Positions 49,051 through 60,950 of a DNA stretch of 64,000 bases are shown here, in pieces. The DNA is taken from contig CM019823.1 in the NCBI GenBank assembly GCA_009763385.1, positions 26,751,668 through 26,815,667 on the forward strand. Reading direction: 5' to 3'. Each line of letters begins with the position of its first letter. Position 1 is the first letter of the stretch. A model generated the notes under the pieces. It searched no databases, had not been told where the DNA came from, and saw only the letters and a list, made by a program, of their open reading frames with translations. Source of the stretch: Coix lacryma-jobi var. lacryma-jobi (lineage: Eukaryota > Streptophyta > Magnoliopsida > Poales > Poaceae). Both the position numbers and the translations under genes were made by a program.

Positions 49051-49251
49051 TCGAGACTGAGACGATACTCGGCTTGTGTTTTTTTGCTTAACATCTGATA
49101 CAGTAAACACGACTGTTTTCAGTTTCACTGTAACATAATGAGGCCGTTCCGTGTAGTTTAACCTGTGTTCATCTCCTCGGTGGTGTGTAATGCACCATCA
49201 CCATGCGTGGAACGGATCGTCTTGGACCTGGCTGGCTGTATATACATGTAC

Positions 49252-49510
49252 TATTCCCTACGTCCTAAATTATAAATTATTCTAAAAAGTTTTAGAGAAT
49301 TAAAGTTTTTCATATTTAACCAAACTTATATAAGAAAATAATAATATTTATTATACTAAACTAAGTACCATTAGATTCTTCATTATTTATATTTTCATAG
49401 TAGATATGTATTTGATGTTATAAACTTACGTTTTCTTTATAATTTGGTCAAACTTGAGATGTTTTGACTCTTCAAGATTTTTAGAACTTATAATTTCAAA
49501 CAGAGAAATA
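49252..49510. mobile_element. Stowaway-type MITE downstream of the HAK gene
   Basis: Left part CTATTCCCTACGTCCTAAATTATAA and right part TTATAATTTCAAACAGAGAAATAG are inverted but degraded. Internal words AATTATTCTAAAAAG, ATTTATTATACTAA and TTTTAGAACTTATAATTT match the family of the copy at 63576-63832. Confidence 0.65.
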
Positions 49511-49512
49511 GA

Positions 49513-51252
49513 TAGATAAGCGTGCTTCACTATGATGGTTTTATATTGAACTTGTGCTATTGTGCAGAATTTACATCTTAATTCAGAGCCAGACCTGTGG
49601 GGATACTTATGGGGTTCGGCTTTCTTCACCTTTCGAAGGGCACACAAGATTCTGATGGGTAGTTCACGAGCTCATCAAGTACATGGATATGTTTGGCTAT
49701 GGAAATCATCCTGTCAAAACAAAAGAAAAATTTTCTTTTGGTTGGTGCTCAAAGACAGATTAACCACTATACTGAGACGCAGAAACATGTTTTTATATGA
49801 TTACAATTGTGTCATGTGTACTCATGGTATGGAAGGGTCTCTCTTTCATCTGCTTTTTGATTATCCTTTTGCTTCAGCATGTTGGAGCACGCTTCACCTA
49901 ATAGTCCCGGTTGGAGTTGATATTGAGCAAATTTTTGAAGCTTTCAAGACTCAGCTTCATGTGCCTTTCTTCATGGAAATTGGGGTTACTATGTGTTGGT
50001 CAATTTGGGCATCAAGGAACGACGTAATCTTCAGAAGCATTCCAGCTTCGGTGCAGCACTGCAGAACTATCTTTAGATCAGAATTCGCCTTAATTATTTT
50101 AGAGTAAAATCCATCACCGGTCCCTGAACTTGTGTCGTTGTGTCATCCCGGTCCCTAAACTCGCAAATCGATCATCTACGTCCTCAAACTTGTTTGGTTG
50201 TGTCATCCCGGTCCCTAAACTTATAAATCGCTCATTTAGGTCCTCAAACTTAGTCAGTTGTGTCATCCTGGTCCCTAAACTTTGTTTTGAGTCTCATCTA
50301 GATCTAAACATGACAATTTAAAAATTTTATATCAACAAATAATTCATAACTCTTTCATACAAACTCGAAAGAAGACAAACTTTATATCCAAATTATAGCC
50401 CTCGATATGATCTACAACTTTGTAGTTGAAAAGTTTTTGATTTAAAACTGTTTAGGGTCCCAAAATATTCTTGTATGTTTATAGATTTTGAAATTTAAAA
50501 TTTAAAATTAATTTTTTTGGATAATAAATAACTTTAAATAAAAAAAGTTTATCTACAACGTTGTAGATTGCATTGAGAACTATAACTTTTATATAGATCA
50601 TATCAATATTCAAGATTGTTTGATAATTTTAAATTTTAAATTTTAAAATCTATAAACATACAACAATATTTTGGGACCCTAAACAGTTTTAAATAAAAAA
50701 AAATTCAACTACAAAGTTGTAGATCACATCGAGGACTATAATTTTGATATAAAGTTTGTCTTTGTTCGAGTTTGTATGAAAAAGTTATGAATTATTTGTT
50801 GATATAAGATTTTTAAATTGCCATATTTAGATCTAGATGAGACTCAAAATAAAGTTTAGGGACCAAGATGACACAACTGTCTAAGTTTGAGGACTTAAAC
50901 AAGCGATTTGTAAGTTTATAGACCGAGATGACACAACCGAACAAGTTTAGGGACCGAGATGACACAACCGAACAAGTTTGAGGACCTAGATGATCGATTT
51001 GCGAGTTTAGGGACCGGGATGACACAACGACACAAGTTTAGGGACCGGTGATGGACTTTACTCATTATTTTAAGGGCAAAAGCATCTTTACAACCTTCTC
51101 TTGTTTCATGGCTAGAAGCTTATGTGTAATCATTTCCATTTTTTTATTTCTTTCTTCGTCTCTTGAGCCTGGCTTCTGTAATCTGTTCTTTGTTCTTTTT
51201 TGGCAATAAAGCACAGTAGGGGTCACACCCCTCCTGTTTCCCTTAAAAAAAA
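49513..51252 (+). mobile_element. LINE 3' fragment (5'-truncated), interrupted by a fold-back element
   Basis: The frame at ~49560-50100 encodes the C-terminal zinc-binding region that follows reverse transcriptase in plant LINEs: VWLWKSSCQNKRKIFFWLVL, RRNMFLYDYNCVMC (CxxC), then SLFHLLFDYPFASACW. The frame resumes after the inserted element at 51073 and ends at a stop near 51120. The 3' region runs through GCACAGTAGGGG to an A-run at 51245-51252. The reverse transcriptase and endonuclease are absent, the usual result of 5' truncation. The left border is approximate. Confidence 0.8.
50102..51063. mobile_element. fold-back Mutator-like element, copy B (962 bp), 9-bp target duplication
   Basis: Starts GAGTAAAATCCATCACCGG, ends CCGGTGATGGACTTTACTC. 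The flanks carry an exact 9-bp duplication, ATTATTTTA (50093-50101 and 51064-51072), the size made by Mutator-type transposases. Arms contain exact-length 60-bp units (50151-50210 and 50211-50270) and inverted inner segments around CTACAACTTTGTAGTTG and CAAAATATT...AATATTTTG, so the element folds into one long hairpin. It sits in a LINE fragment. No coding capacity. Confidence 0.93.
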
Positions 51253-52000
51253 GGAAACAACACCTCTTATGTGTCTTGAAGGTACACTTTTTTTTTAAAA
51301 AAAAATGAAATATGCGGTACCAACCAAAAGTTTATACTGATCATGTTACTTCCTTCAGTAGTTCCACATACTTGGCACCTTTTATCTCTCGATTTATCTC
51401 AACATGCTACCATTGAAACCTTCAAGAATCAAGAGGTTTCCCCCTCACTAATCACGGCACACATGCAGGTAAAGATGTTCTTGTCAAGGCTAAGATTGGG
51501 ACTGGCAATAGTGCAGCTTTTCTGGTAATATAAGAAGATACTTTGAGATTTATCTCAACTTGGTTTCACGTAAAAAAAACCTTCCACGGCGTCCAAAGAT
51601 AATTTTGGCCCACACTTTAGTTGCGGCCTCCGCAGTTGCCTGTTATTGTGCGTTGGCCGGAGCCCGAGAAAAATACCAAATGGGCCGCCGGCCTAACTGG
51701 GACTTTTTTTTTTTATCAGGGCCTAGCTGGGACTTGGGAGAGCGGGACATATCCCGCTCCAGGCCAGTAGGCCACGACCAACGATGGCCCACGCGCTATT
51801 ATCCACCATCTCATCCCCACAATCTCCGTCCATCTCATCCAATCTGATCCCATTCCCATCCCCCTTTCGATTCTCCGTCGCCTGAGCCAGCCTGCCAAAC
51901 TGCCCAACCAAGCCAGGTCGTCGCCTCCCGAGTCTCGACCCGACGCCGCGACTCCCTTGCCCCGTCCGCGACCGCGTCACCACCTCGGATCCCTGCCCCA
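51253..52000 (+). promoter_or_regulatory. upstream region of the uroporphyrinogen decarboxylase gene
   Basis: T-runs at 51287-51296 and 51707-51716, then CT/CCATCTCATCC-rich DNA (51800-51870) of the type usual in grass 5' leaders. No TATA box stands out. No gene is seen. Confidence 0.4.
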
Positions 52001-55000
52001 ATGGCGACAGCGTGCCCGCCGCTCTCGCTGCCGTCCACCTCCCTCTTCCGCTGCAGGTCCGCCGGCGCCGGGCCCAGACGCCGGCAGCTCTCGGCCATCC
52101 GCTGCAGCGCCGTCGGAGGTGAAGCTCCTTCTATTCTCACAGGTTGGGAGGCTTGGGCTGAGAAGTTAATTTAGCTGCTCTTTTGACGTCATGGTGCTTC
52201 AGAGGCGGTAGTGGAGGAGGCCTCGCCCGGGACGGCGGAGGAGCCGCTGCTGGTGAGCGCAATCAGAGGGAGGAAGGTCGAGAGGCCACCCGTCTGGCTC
52301 ATGAGGCAGGCCGGGAGGTACATGAAGGCAAGTCCATTTACATTTTATTACGATTTTCTTTGTTCGTCTGCTAAGCATTTTGTCGTTAGCATTCCAGTGC
52401 GCAGCTCGAGTAAGGATCTAAATTGGTTGCTAGTATTGTAGTCGTAGTCTCGAAAAGTGACTGATATGAGAATTAGCAGAATTAAATGTTTGTAGGGTGC
52501 TACGATGCCAGTAGCATGTGGAAAATGGACTGGTCAAAGGGGAGCTACTAAAACTCATCATTAAAACTCGAGAAATTTCAATATTTGCAAAGTCCATGCC
52601 CACTCCACAGTTATTATACCATTACTTGATTACTAGGTTTATGTAACAATGTCAAGTTAGCTGTGGCTTCTTGAATCAGGATGTGTCTATGTTTTCTTTA
52701 AAGGCATGCTTCATTTGTGCAACCAACTGCGAACATCCATCCTTACTAACTTATTGCCCTTTGAATTTTCTGCAGAGCTACCAATTGCTCTGCGAGCGAT
52801 ATCCTTCGTTCCGTGAAAGATCAGAAAATGTTGACCTTGTTGTTGAGATCTCTTTGCAACCATGGAAGGTTTTCAAGCCTGATGGAGTAAGCCGCATACT
52901 TTAGCCTTTTGTGTATGTTGTTTAAAATCTCTGTTTGGAAATTATGACAAAGCCTACGCGAACATCATGTGCAATATCTGTTATTCTTCTATGTATATGG
53001 TATTCGGTGTTGTGCTAATATTTTTCATATGCTTTTATTAGGTCATCTTGTTCTCGGACATCCTTACTCCACTTCCTGGGATGAACATACCTTTTGACAT
53101 TGTGAAGGGGAAAGGTCCAGTGATCTATGATCCTTTGAGGACATCAGCTGCTGTGAATGAAGTCAGAGAATTTGTTCCTGAGGAGTGGGTCCCTTATGTG
53201 GGGCAGGCTCTGAATTTGTTGCGAGAAGAGGTTAGTATATGTCGTTCAGTACTCAGACATGAAAATTGGAAAATGTGATCAGTTGCTCATTAGAAAAACA
53301 TGCTCATGTGGAACTAGTTGTCCCTGTTATGATTTTGGTGGTCAACTCACAGTTTTCACTTTCGAATTGATCAATCCTATAGGTTTCACAGAGTATATAT
53401 CAGTCCCTTTAAGTTGCAGGCAATCTGGGCCCATCTTTTAAGTTTTAATGCAACAGTACTTGGAGCTTGCTATAGTCATGAAAACATTATGAAATAATTA
53501 CATCAAGATAGTGCAATTGCTCATGCTGAGTAGCTCATGTGCATTTTTGAATGGGAATTCTTTTCATAAATAAAAACTGTTGCATTTCAATTTTGGTCGC
53601 ATATGCTTTACTTTATTTTGGTCAGCATCATCCATTGTAGCATTTCGGATAGGGCTTGACATATTCCGTAGTTTGCCTTCTGAGAATCTTTTGCGTATAT
53701 CAATTCAATTTCATCTAACAATAAGATGCCTCTATTTGTTTTCGTAAAAAAAATCAATGCCATTGGGATTTTTTTTTTTTGTTTTTGCTGTTGTGTAATG
53801 CAAATATTGTAAAAAGAAGTATAGTTTATATTTATATTTACTGTCCTTTATAGTCAAAAAATGGCATGGTAAACGGTACATTGAAACAATCAATCTTCAT
53901 TCTTCAAAAGATTGGAAAATAGTTTAAGTTTTAGTAGAAACTATAAACATGTGTCTCTCTGACAGTGCCGGTCCTAGGATTTTAATGGCCCTCTGGCGAA
54001 ATCATCGTGACGGCCCATCTAAACCATGCACAAAATCTTATAATATATATGCACTAATTCTATCACTAACAAATGATTTTTAGTAATATTCTAAATTCTA
54101 CTCACTCTGATCGATTTTATCTGGCGCACATGCATATCAAGATTTAAACTTTAAAAACTTCGGCCAATAATTAGGCTAATAATTTTTAAATATTATAATA
54201 AAAGCTTTATATCACTAGATTTGTAAGGAATATACTATCCCAATGATTATAAGTTTATAAGCATAATTATATATACACACAAGTAAATGAATGGTCAAAG
54301 TATATTTAGGAGATCGTGTCATTCTAAACTGTGCAAGATAAAATGGTTCGGAGGGAGTAGTAACACCTAAATTAGAAGAAAAACGTAAGTAGTATATGAG
54401 TAGAAGTCTGGAATACAATACAAATAATTAATTTGAATAAAAATGAACAAGGAAAATACCTAGGGCTTGGACATAAACCGAAACAACTGATTAGCAATCA
54501 CAATTCACAAGAAAGCAAGAACCAAGATGTCATCGTCGTGGAGCCCTGCCTGGTTGCCACAGTTGTGTGCCGTTCTCCGGCAGTTCACCCATATAATAGT
54601 TAAATCTTCATTATTAATATATGACTCACTTGTCTCTCTTACTAATTTTATTGGTTTTTGTGTATGTTTACAAACGACTTATCTTCTCTGTCCTCTCCTC
54701 TCTCCTCTGTCTCAGCATTTAGCTAGCTTACTAATTAGGTTGCTTGGGCTTAATGGACTATAAGACTTGAGGTTTGTATACCTGGGTTTGGGCCCCTCAC
54801 CTGGCTGGGCCCTCGGCCGTCGCACCTCGTGCCCTGGCCCTAGGGCCGGCACTGCTCTCTGATTGTATTTAGATTTTTGGTATTTTGCATGGCATTTCAT
54901 TTTCAGCGTTTAGAGCTAGTATTAATGTACATTTCAAACATAAGATAGTTTTTCTTCTTGCTATGAGTGACTAAGTTGTTTCTTTCTCAGGTTAAGAATG

Positions 55001-55923
55001 AGGCTGCGGTACTAGGTTTTGTTGAAGCTCCGTTTACCTTGGCATCATATTGTGTGGAAGGAGGTTCATCAAAGAACTTCACAATGATTAAGAAATGGCC
55101 TTCTCAGAACCAGCGGTATGGAAAAGATCTTTGTTCCACATGAATACTGTTCTACTCAGCGCAATCCCTTGTGAAAATTGTGAATGCATGTAGGATACTG
55201 AATACTACACAGTTTGCTTGGCTTCTAGCATGACATCCGAATTATTTGGTTTATATATATCTCAGAGTACTATGAAAGGACTTTGTTAGAGTTTATTGAC
55301 ACGGAGCATATTTTAAGTTTGTTACATTATTTCATTATTTTTTTCTTGATCATCCTGAGTCTTGTCATAAAGCTTTGATCTTGACAGTTGCTGTTGTGTT
55401 TTTGTAGATTCTACATAATTTTCTACAAAAGTTCACAACATCGATGGCTAACTATATTAAATACCAAGCGGACAATGGGGCGCAGGCTGTCCAAATTTTT
55501 GATTCATGGGCTACTGAACTCAGCCCAGCTGATTTTGAGGAGTTTAGCCTGCCTTATCTAAGGCAGATAGTGGATAGTGTTAAGGAAACACATCCTAACT
55601 TGCCTCTGATACTATATGCAAGTGGATCTGGGGGCTTGCTGGAGAGGCTTCCTTTGACAGGTGTTGATGTTGTGAGTTTGGACTGGACAGTTGATATGGC
55701 AGAGGGCAGGAAAAGATTGGGATCTAAGATAGCAGTTCAAGGGAATGTGGACCCTGGTGTCCTTTTTGGATCGAAAGAGTTTATAAGCAAGCGGATTTAT
55801 GACACTGTGCAGAAGGCTGGCAATTTTGGACATGTATTGAACCTTGGCCATGGCATCAAGGTTGGAACTCTAGAGGAAAATGTTGCTCACTTCTTTGAGG
55901 TTGCAAAAGGGATCAGATACTAA
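52001..55923 (+). CDS. UROD: uroporphyrinogen III decarboxylase, chloroplastic; frameshifted in exon 5 as written
   Basis: Six exons: 52001-52118, 52203-52327, 52776-52886, 53042-53230, 54991-55115, 55408-55923. It removes four carboxyl groups from uroporphyrinogen III to make coproporphyrinogen III, a shared step of heme and chlorophyll synthesis. The N-terminus (MATACPPLSLPSTSLFRC...) is a Ser/Arg-rich plastid transit peptide. Family motifs: RPPVWLMRQAGRYMKSY, ILFSDILTPLPGM (catalytic Asp), AQAVQIFDSWATELSP, ILYASGSGG, QGNVDPGVLFG and LNLGHGIKVGT (conserved His). Intron 2 is a GC-AG intron (AAG|GCAAGT at 52325-52333). Oddity: exon 5 is 125 nt, but 126 are needed to enter exon 6 in frame. 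After IKK the read frame is WPSQNQR, while the +1 frame gives the family-like MAFSEPA. A base appears missing at 55092-55096. Uncorrected, translation stops at TAA 55559-55561, losing about 120 residues. It is either an inactive copy or a base error. Confidence 0.9.
53963..54854. mobile_element. non-autonomous hAT element in intron 4 of the decarboxylase gene
   Basis: Left end CAGTGCCGGTCCTAGG and right end CCTAGGGCCGGCACTG are inverted, flanked by an exact 8-bp duplication, CTCTCTGA (53955-53962 and 54855-54862). 892 bp, no transposase. It carries a nested Stowaway MITE. It accounts for half of the 1.76-kb intron. Confidence 0.95.
54101..54357. mobile_element. Stowaway-like MITE nested in the hAT element
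   Basis: Left end CTCACTCTGATCGATTTTATC and right end GATAAAATGGTTCGGAGGGAG are inverted, flanked by TA (54099-54100 and 54358-54359). It is younger than the hAT insertion that contains it. Confidence 0.85.
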
Positions 55924-57633
55924 AGAATTCTTGCCTTTCTCCAATCGGCAGAAGTTGTAGAATTGGTGGTTGAGGATAGATGCAGAAAGCCATGTGTATT
56001 ATAGAGTACTTGGAAATATTTTTGTGATCGATTCTATCTGTCGCATTTCAAGCTCCAATTTCAGTGTAATGTTGTAAGCAGATTTGAGTCAGAGGCGAAA
56101 TGAAGTGCCTACTTTTTTATAGCACTATAGTTCTGTAGCAATCAAGTCTTTTCTACGAAGCAGAAGTATTGATCATATGTTGACATGATAGGAATATTTC
56201 AATCTTAGCCATCAAGGTGTGTGTTCTTTTATTCTCTTTAGAAAACTGGTTATATACATTTTCTTTTCGTTGTCGTGGTACCAGTCTTGATTTTTTTGTT
56301 CTTCAGGTTAACTTTGATTCCTAGATAACTTGCTCGTGATCTATCTCGTTAAGTTAGATTTTCAGATGTGATTTGTATTGACTGTTTGGAATTCCTAGAT
56401 ATCTTGTATTTTCATGTGGGCCGGGAGGTGTTTACCAAAATATCTCAAGTAAATAATACACATGCTCCACGTTGAGCAATTAGCAATGCTTAAACATTCA
56501 GCAAAGTATGTAGGACCGCAGGAGGATGCCATTGTTTGATGATTCTTTTCCTTACTGATGAAGTCCAGCTGCTGCTTCAGCTGAAAGCGCCGAGCAGGCC
56601 TGAGGTGCAGTCAGCTGGTGCGTATGTCATTGTTTTTATACGGCTGCAGCCTGCATCCATGCTCGTACTCCTATTTAATCCTTCAGCTTTATCCACTACA
56701 GCACGGTGTGCAGTAATAAGCGCATATCTATTTTTTTAAAGGCGTTTCTTAATTATAGTTAAGAATAAAACTGCAATGCAGAGATAATGAGGTCATGTTT
56801 GGTTCTTTGCCATGCTTATCCTTGCTCTCAATTGTTCCTGACGTTGATGACAGGTCAGACGGTGCTTATCCTTGCTGACTACTGCTGCTTCTGCTGCTGC
56901 TGACAGATCCATCTATGTCGCCTTAGTTTGTTCTTAGTGTTTTGTTAGCTTTTGAGCGGACGAAAAAACTTATCTGTGCCGCGCTTCAAAACCTGGATGT
57001 TTATCTGCATTTGGGCTTGATGGTATCCTGATGCTCACAGCATAAAGTAAATAAAGCATCAACCGCGCCGGTGACATTTAGGAAGGTGACATTTGAAAAA
57101 GAAACTGCAGCTTTTATTAACTTTGTTGTGTTAGGCCCCACTTGATTATTCATGTCAAATGGTTAAATTAGGCCGACCGATGGATAATCCTAATTTGACG
57201 AAAATGACATGGATGATCAACTCAATTTCCCCTTTTCCGTGCTAAAATCTGTTTTCTGAGAACGGGAAATGTATGGATTTAAGATGAAAAAAATATTGAT
57301 GAGAATGATAGAAATCTATGATTTGTTTGGTTTGGAGAAGTAAAATCTGCATCTTAGGATACGTGCTCTCCTCCTATGTACCGTTGGAGGCGCACGCACG
57401 TTGGATACACACCAAGATGCACTCGCAACAGGATGTCTCTTTTAGACTGTGCTCGTATCCAACGGTGCACATTAAAAGGACAAATGCCCTCAAGGGTAAA
57501 AAAAAAAACTACGTTCTTTTGGTTTAGATTTTGTACCTGCATATGTAGCCAGATGTCCATATTTCATAGTTGCACGGTGCCTCTAGCTTTATTTCATACA
57601 CACTTTATTAAAGAGTGTAATTCATAAGATATA
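55924..57633. other. 3' UTR of the decarboxylase gene, then intergenic DNA
   Basis: 55924-56200 is the likely 3' UTR. 56200-57630 has short open frames without domains. Nothing else recognised. Confidence 0.45.
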
Positions 57634-57871
57634 CTCCCTCGTCCTAGAAAGGAAGTCGTTTGGGTTTTCGTGCCCACAAGTTTGACTCAATTTATATAAA
57701 TACGTATAATATTTATATCTTCAATAAATTTGTTAAAAAACTAGACTTGAAGATCTTGCGATGATACTAATTACTTAGTATAAATATTTATATATTTTAA
57801 TATATAATTGCCGGCATTTGTTTTCTCTAAAGAAGGAGACGAGCTAGAAGGGAAAAAAGGTAAGGAGGGAG
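57634..57871. mobile_element. Stowaway-like MITE
   Basis: Left end CTCCCTCGTCCTAGAAAGG and right end AAAAAAGGTAAGGAGGGAG are imperfect inverted copies, flanked by TA (57632-57633 and 57872-57873). Confidence 0.75.
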
Positions 57872-58429
57872 TAGCATTTTTTTAAAAAGAGAGACATGCA
57901 CAAGAGTTTATTTCATATGACACAATTTATCTCATATGACACTGTCATGTCATATGAAATAAAATAAAACTTGAATGAAGAGAGAGTTTTATTCTATAAT
58001 TTTATATGAATTTAATTCATGACTCATATAAAGAGTTGGTAATCATGTCAAGAAAGTTTTTTTTAGATGAAACTCATTGTATTCTATCATTTCTTAAATA
58101 CATCGTCATGTTATCAAAAAAAAATAGTTATATAACAACCTATTTTTTTTAAGACGGGCCTTAATTCGTTTTGTCGTTATTCTCAAGGGAAGTGTCCGTC
58201 AGAGCAACGCCATCCGTAGGCCAACATAAAATTAAAGCGACAGCAAACCTCGTCCTGTCGCGAGAGGACCCGCCGCGCCGCGGAAGAGCTCCACCTTGCA
58301 TAGTTGCACAGCTAGCGACAGGCCAGGCGGACAACGAGAGCGATCCATTCCATGCGCGCGCGATCCTGATGGACACGGCCCCCGGGCGGCGTCTGCGTTT
58401 TCCCGGCTTTCTCAGAGCAAGGCTAATGG
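57872..58429. other. intergenic, no gene recognised
   Basis: 57890-57985 contains CATATGACA words in both orientations that can form a small hairpin. 58190-58430 is GC-rich with chance frames. Confidence 0.35.
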
Positions 58430-59150
58430 ATGCGGAACAAGGTCCTCTGCAGTTGGACAGAAGAACTTGTCTCTGTGGTTGGCCATCCCTACCGTTTATA
58501 TCTGATCCAACCATCAGCTCCAGAGATGCTGTCTAACAGGCCTCCAACCGGCCATAGAAGCCCATCTTGCACTTCTCTTGGTTATCTGGCCAGTTCCACG
58601 TTGTTTTTTTGGCGCGAGTATAATACGCTTTGCCGCCAGAACCACGTTTTTGGCGCGAGTGTGGAGGGGTGTGTGGCGGCGATCGGATTTCTGGCGGCGA
58701 TCGGATTCTGCTGCTCGTGCGCTCTTCATCTGTTGTTCGTGCTGGTGCTCTCCATCTACTGCTCGTGCAGAGGACCTTGTTCCCGTGCTGGTGCTCTCCA
58801 TTTGCTGTTCGTACTGGTGCTCCTCAATCGGTTAGCAAGTGTCACAAATCTCTACACTCACGTCACCTCTTGCTGTGTACAGTGTACTTAAGCTAGAGTT
58901 ATTCTAATTTGATTGTTTTTATTCTTCAATTTTGGATTTTGCTAGAACTGATGGACCAAGGAATCTGATGTGGAAGTTTGAAAGGGACATTAACTTGCTT
59001 GAATGATTTTTTTTGCATATTTAAGATGGAAGAAAAAAAGGTGTGTAATGCTATATTGTTTTTTGTGGTCCAACTAATTTGGGGATATATTGCAGTTGTT
59101 CAGCTCGTCACCTAATACATGTTATTATCTTTATCTGTTTTCTTGTAGAG

Positions 59151-60950
59151 AGGGTGTGCTTCCTAGTCTTTTACCTCAAGTTGGCATGGAATTCAGTACT
59201 ATAGATGAGGCTTGAATGTTTTGGATCAGCTATGGAGGTCAGAAAGGCTTTGAGGTGAGAAAAATATACACAAATAAAAGAAAGTCAGATGGAAAGATTA
59301 GTTCTTGCAGATATGTTTGTGCAAATGAGGGTCGCAGAAAGGTAGTAGATAAAAGAGATCATCTAACAAAGTGTCCAAGAGCTGAAACTAGAACCAATTG
59401 TGAGGTTCGTATGGGACTTATAATGGACAAGAATAAGGGAAATTATAAAGTGGCTGATCTGTTTTTAGAACACAATCATACCCTTCAGCTGCCGCAAACC
59501 TCACACTTGATGGTGTCCCAGAGAAAAATTTCAGAGTTACAGGGTTTTGAAATTGAGACAGCCGACGACGCAGGAATTGGGCCCAAAGCTGCTCATGAGT
59601 TGGCTTGCATCCAAGTTGGTGGCTCGGTTAATCTCAGTTACACTCTTCAAGACCACAAGAACTATTACGGGGCAAGCGACAACGTGAGATGGCATAGGTC
59701 AAGCTGGAAGCATGCTTATGTATTTTCAGGAAAAAATTGTCGAGAATCATTTCAATATGCAGAAGACCGGGACGGGAAGAACAGATTGCAAACATATTCT
59801 GGGTTGATGCTAAAATGCTCACTGACTATGCATATTTTGGTGATGTTGTCAGTTTTGATACTACTTTTGGTACAAACAAGGAGAGTTGGTCTTTTGGCGT
59901 ATTTGTTGGGTTCAATCATTTCAGAAAACAGTGGGTTTTGGTGCTGCTCTCATGTACGATGAGACATTTGAATCTTTCAGGTGGCTATTTGAGACCTTCT
60001 TGAGAGCTCATAGTCGCAAGCAACCTAAAACAATATATACTGATCAAGATTATGCAATGGGAAAAGCAATTAAGGCAGTAGTATTTTTAGAAGCATGGCA
60101 TGGTTGTGCACTTTTCACATTATGCAGAATGCTGTCAAGCATCTAGTTGGAACAGATGACGAAGAATCAGATGCATCTCCCATACAGAAGAAGAAGATAA
60201 AAACAAAGAACCAAGTATTCTCTCATATTTTAGTGCGTGTATGTATGAGCATGAAGATGATGAAGCAATTTGAAGATGCATTTAATGACTTGAGGTCAAA
60301 GGTGAGAAAGCAAACTTGGCTTGATAGTATTTACAGGCTAAGAGAAAAATGGGCTGAATGTTACATGAAGGATGTGTTCACATTAGGGATGAGAAGTACC
60401 CAACTTAGCGAGAGTTTGAATAGTGACCTAAAGCGACATTTCAAATCTGATTTTGATATAATTCGATTTCTTAAGCATTTTGAAAGGGTTGTGGAATATA
60501 AAAGAAAGAATGAACTACAATCTGAATTTGATGCAAGGAAAAAATTACCTAGAATCAAAATGAGGACACCCATGTTAATCCAAGCTAGCAAGATGTATAC
60601 ACCAACTATTTTTGAAGTTTTAAGGTGAGTATGAGAGATCAATGGTAGCATGCACTACAAAATTAGAATGCAAAAATGAATATCTTGTAGCAATTGAGAG
60701 TCTCGATGAAAATGTTATTTTTGAGAAGGAGTATAGAGTTATCGGTGATCCTTCAAAGCAAACCAGTACATGCAGTTGTGGTCAGTTCAATAGAATTAGA
60801 ATACTTTGTGGCCATGCTCTAAAAGTCCTTGATTTGATGAATATCAAAACACTTCCCAAACAATATGTACTGAAGAGATGGACACGGAAAGCACGCAGTG
60901 GAACAGTACATGGCAGCCAAGGTCGAAACATAGTTGAAAATCCAAATTAG
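59151..60950 (+). pseudogene. FAR1/MULE-family transposase relic
   Basis: Three regions in order. A FAR1 DNA-binding domain (59185-59500): DEA*MFWISYGGQKGFEVRK, RYVCANEGRR, CPRAETRTNCEVRM, FLEHNHTL. A MULE catalytic domain (59740-60140): IANIFWVDAKML, YFGDVVSFDTTFGTNK, MYDETFESFRWLFETFL, IYTDQDYAMGKAI, CTFHIMQNAVKHL. A SWIM zinc finger (60760-60820): TCSCGQFNRIRILCGHAL. Breaks: TGA at 59213-59215 where Trp is usual, frameshifts near 59690-59760, 59930, 60090-60100 and 60625. These domains occur both in Mutator-like transposases and in FAR1-related transcription factors; the flanking inverted repeats favour a transposon. Not functional as written. Confidence 0.85.

Noticed and set aside
47866..49128. 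420-codon open frame on the minus strand
   Set aside because: It is exactly opposite the GC-rich last exon of the HAK transporter, and its Arg/His/Gln-rich content is typical of an antisense GC shadow.
59216..60950. Functional FAR1-related transcription factor gene
   Set aside because: One nonsense codon and at least four frameshifts, with MULE-like inverted repeats at both sides.
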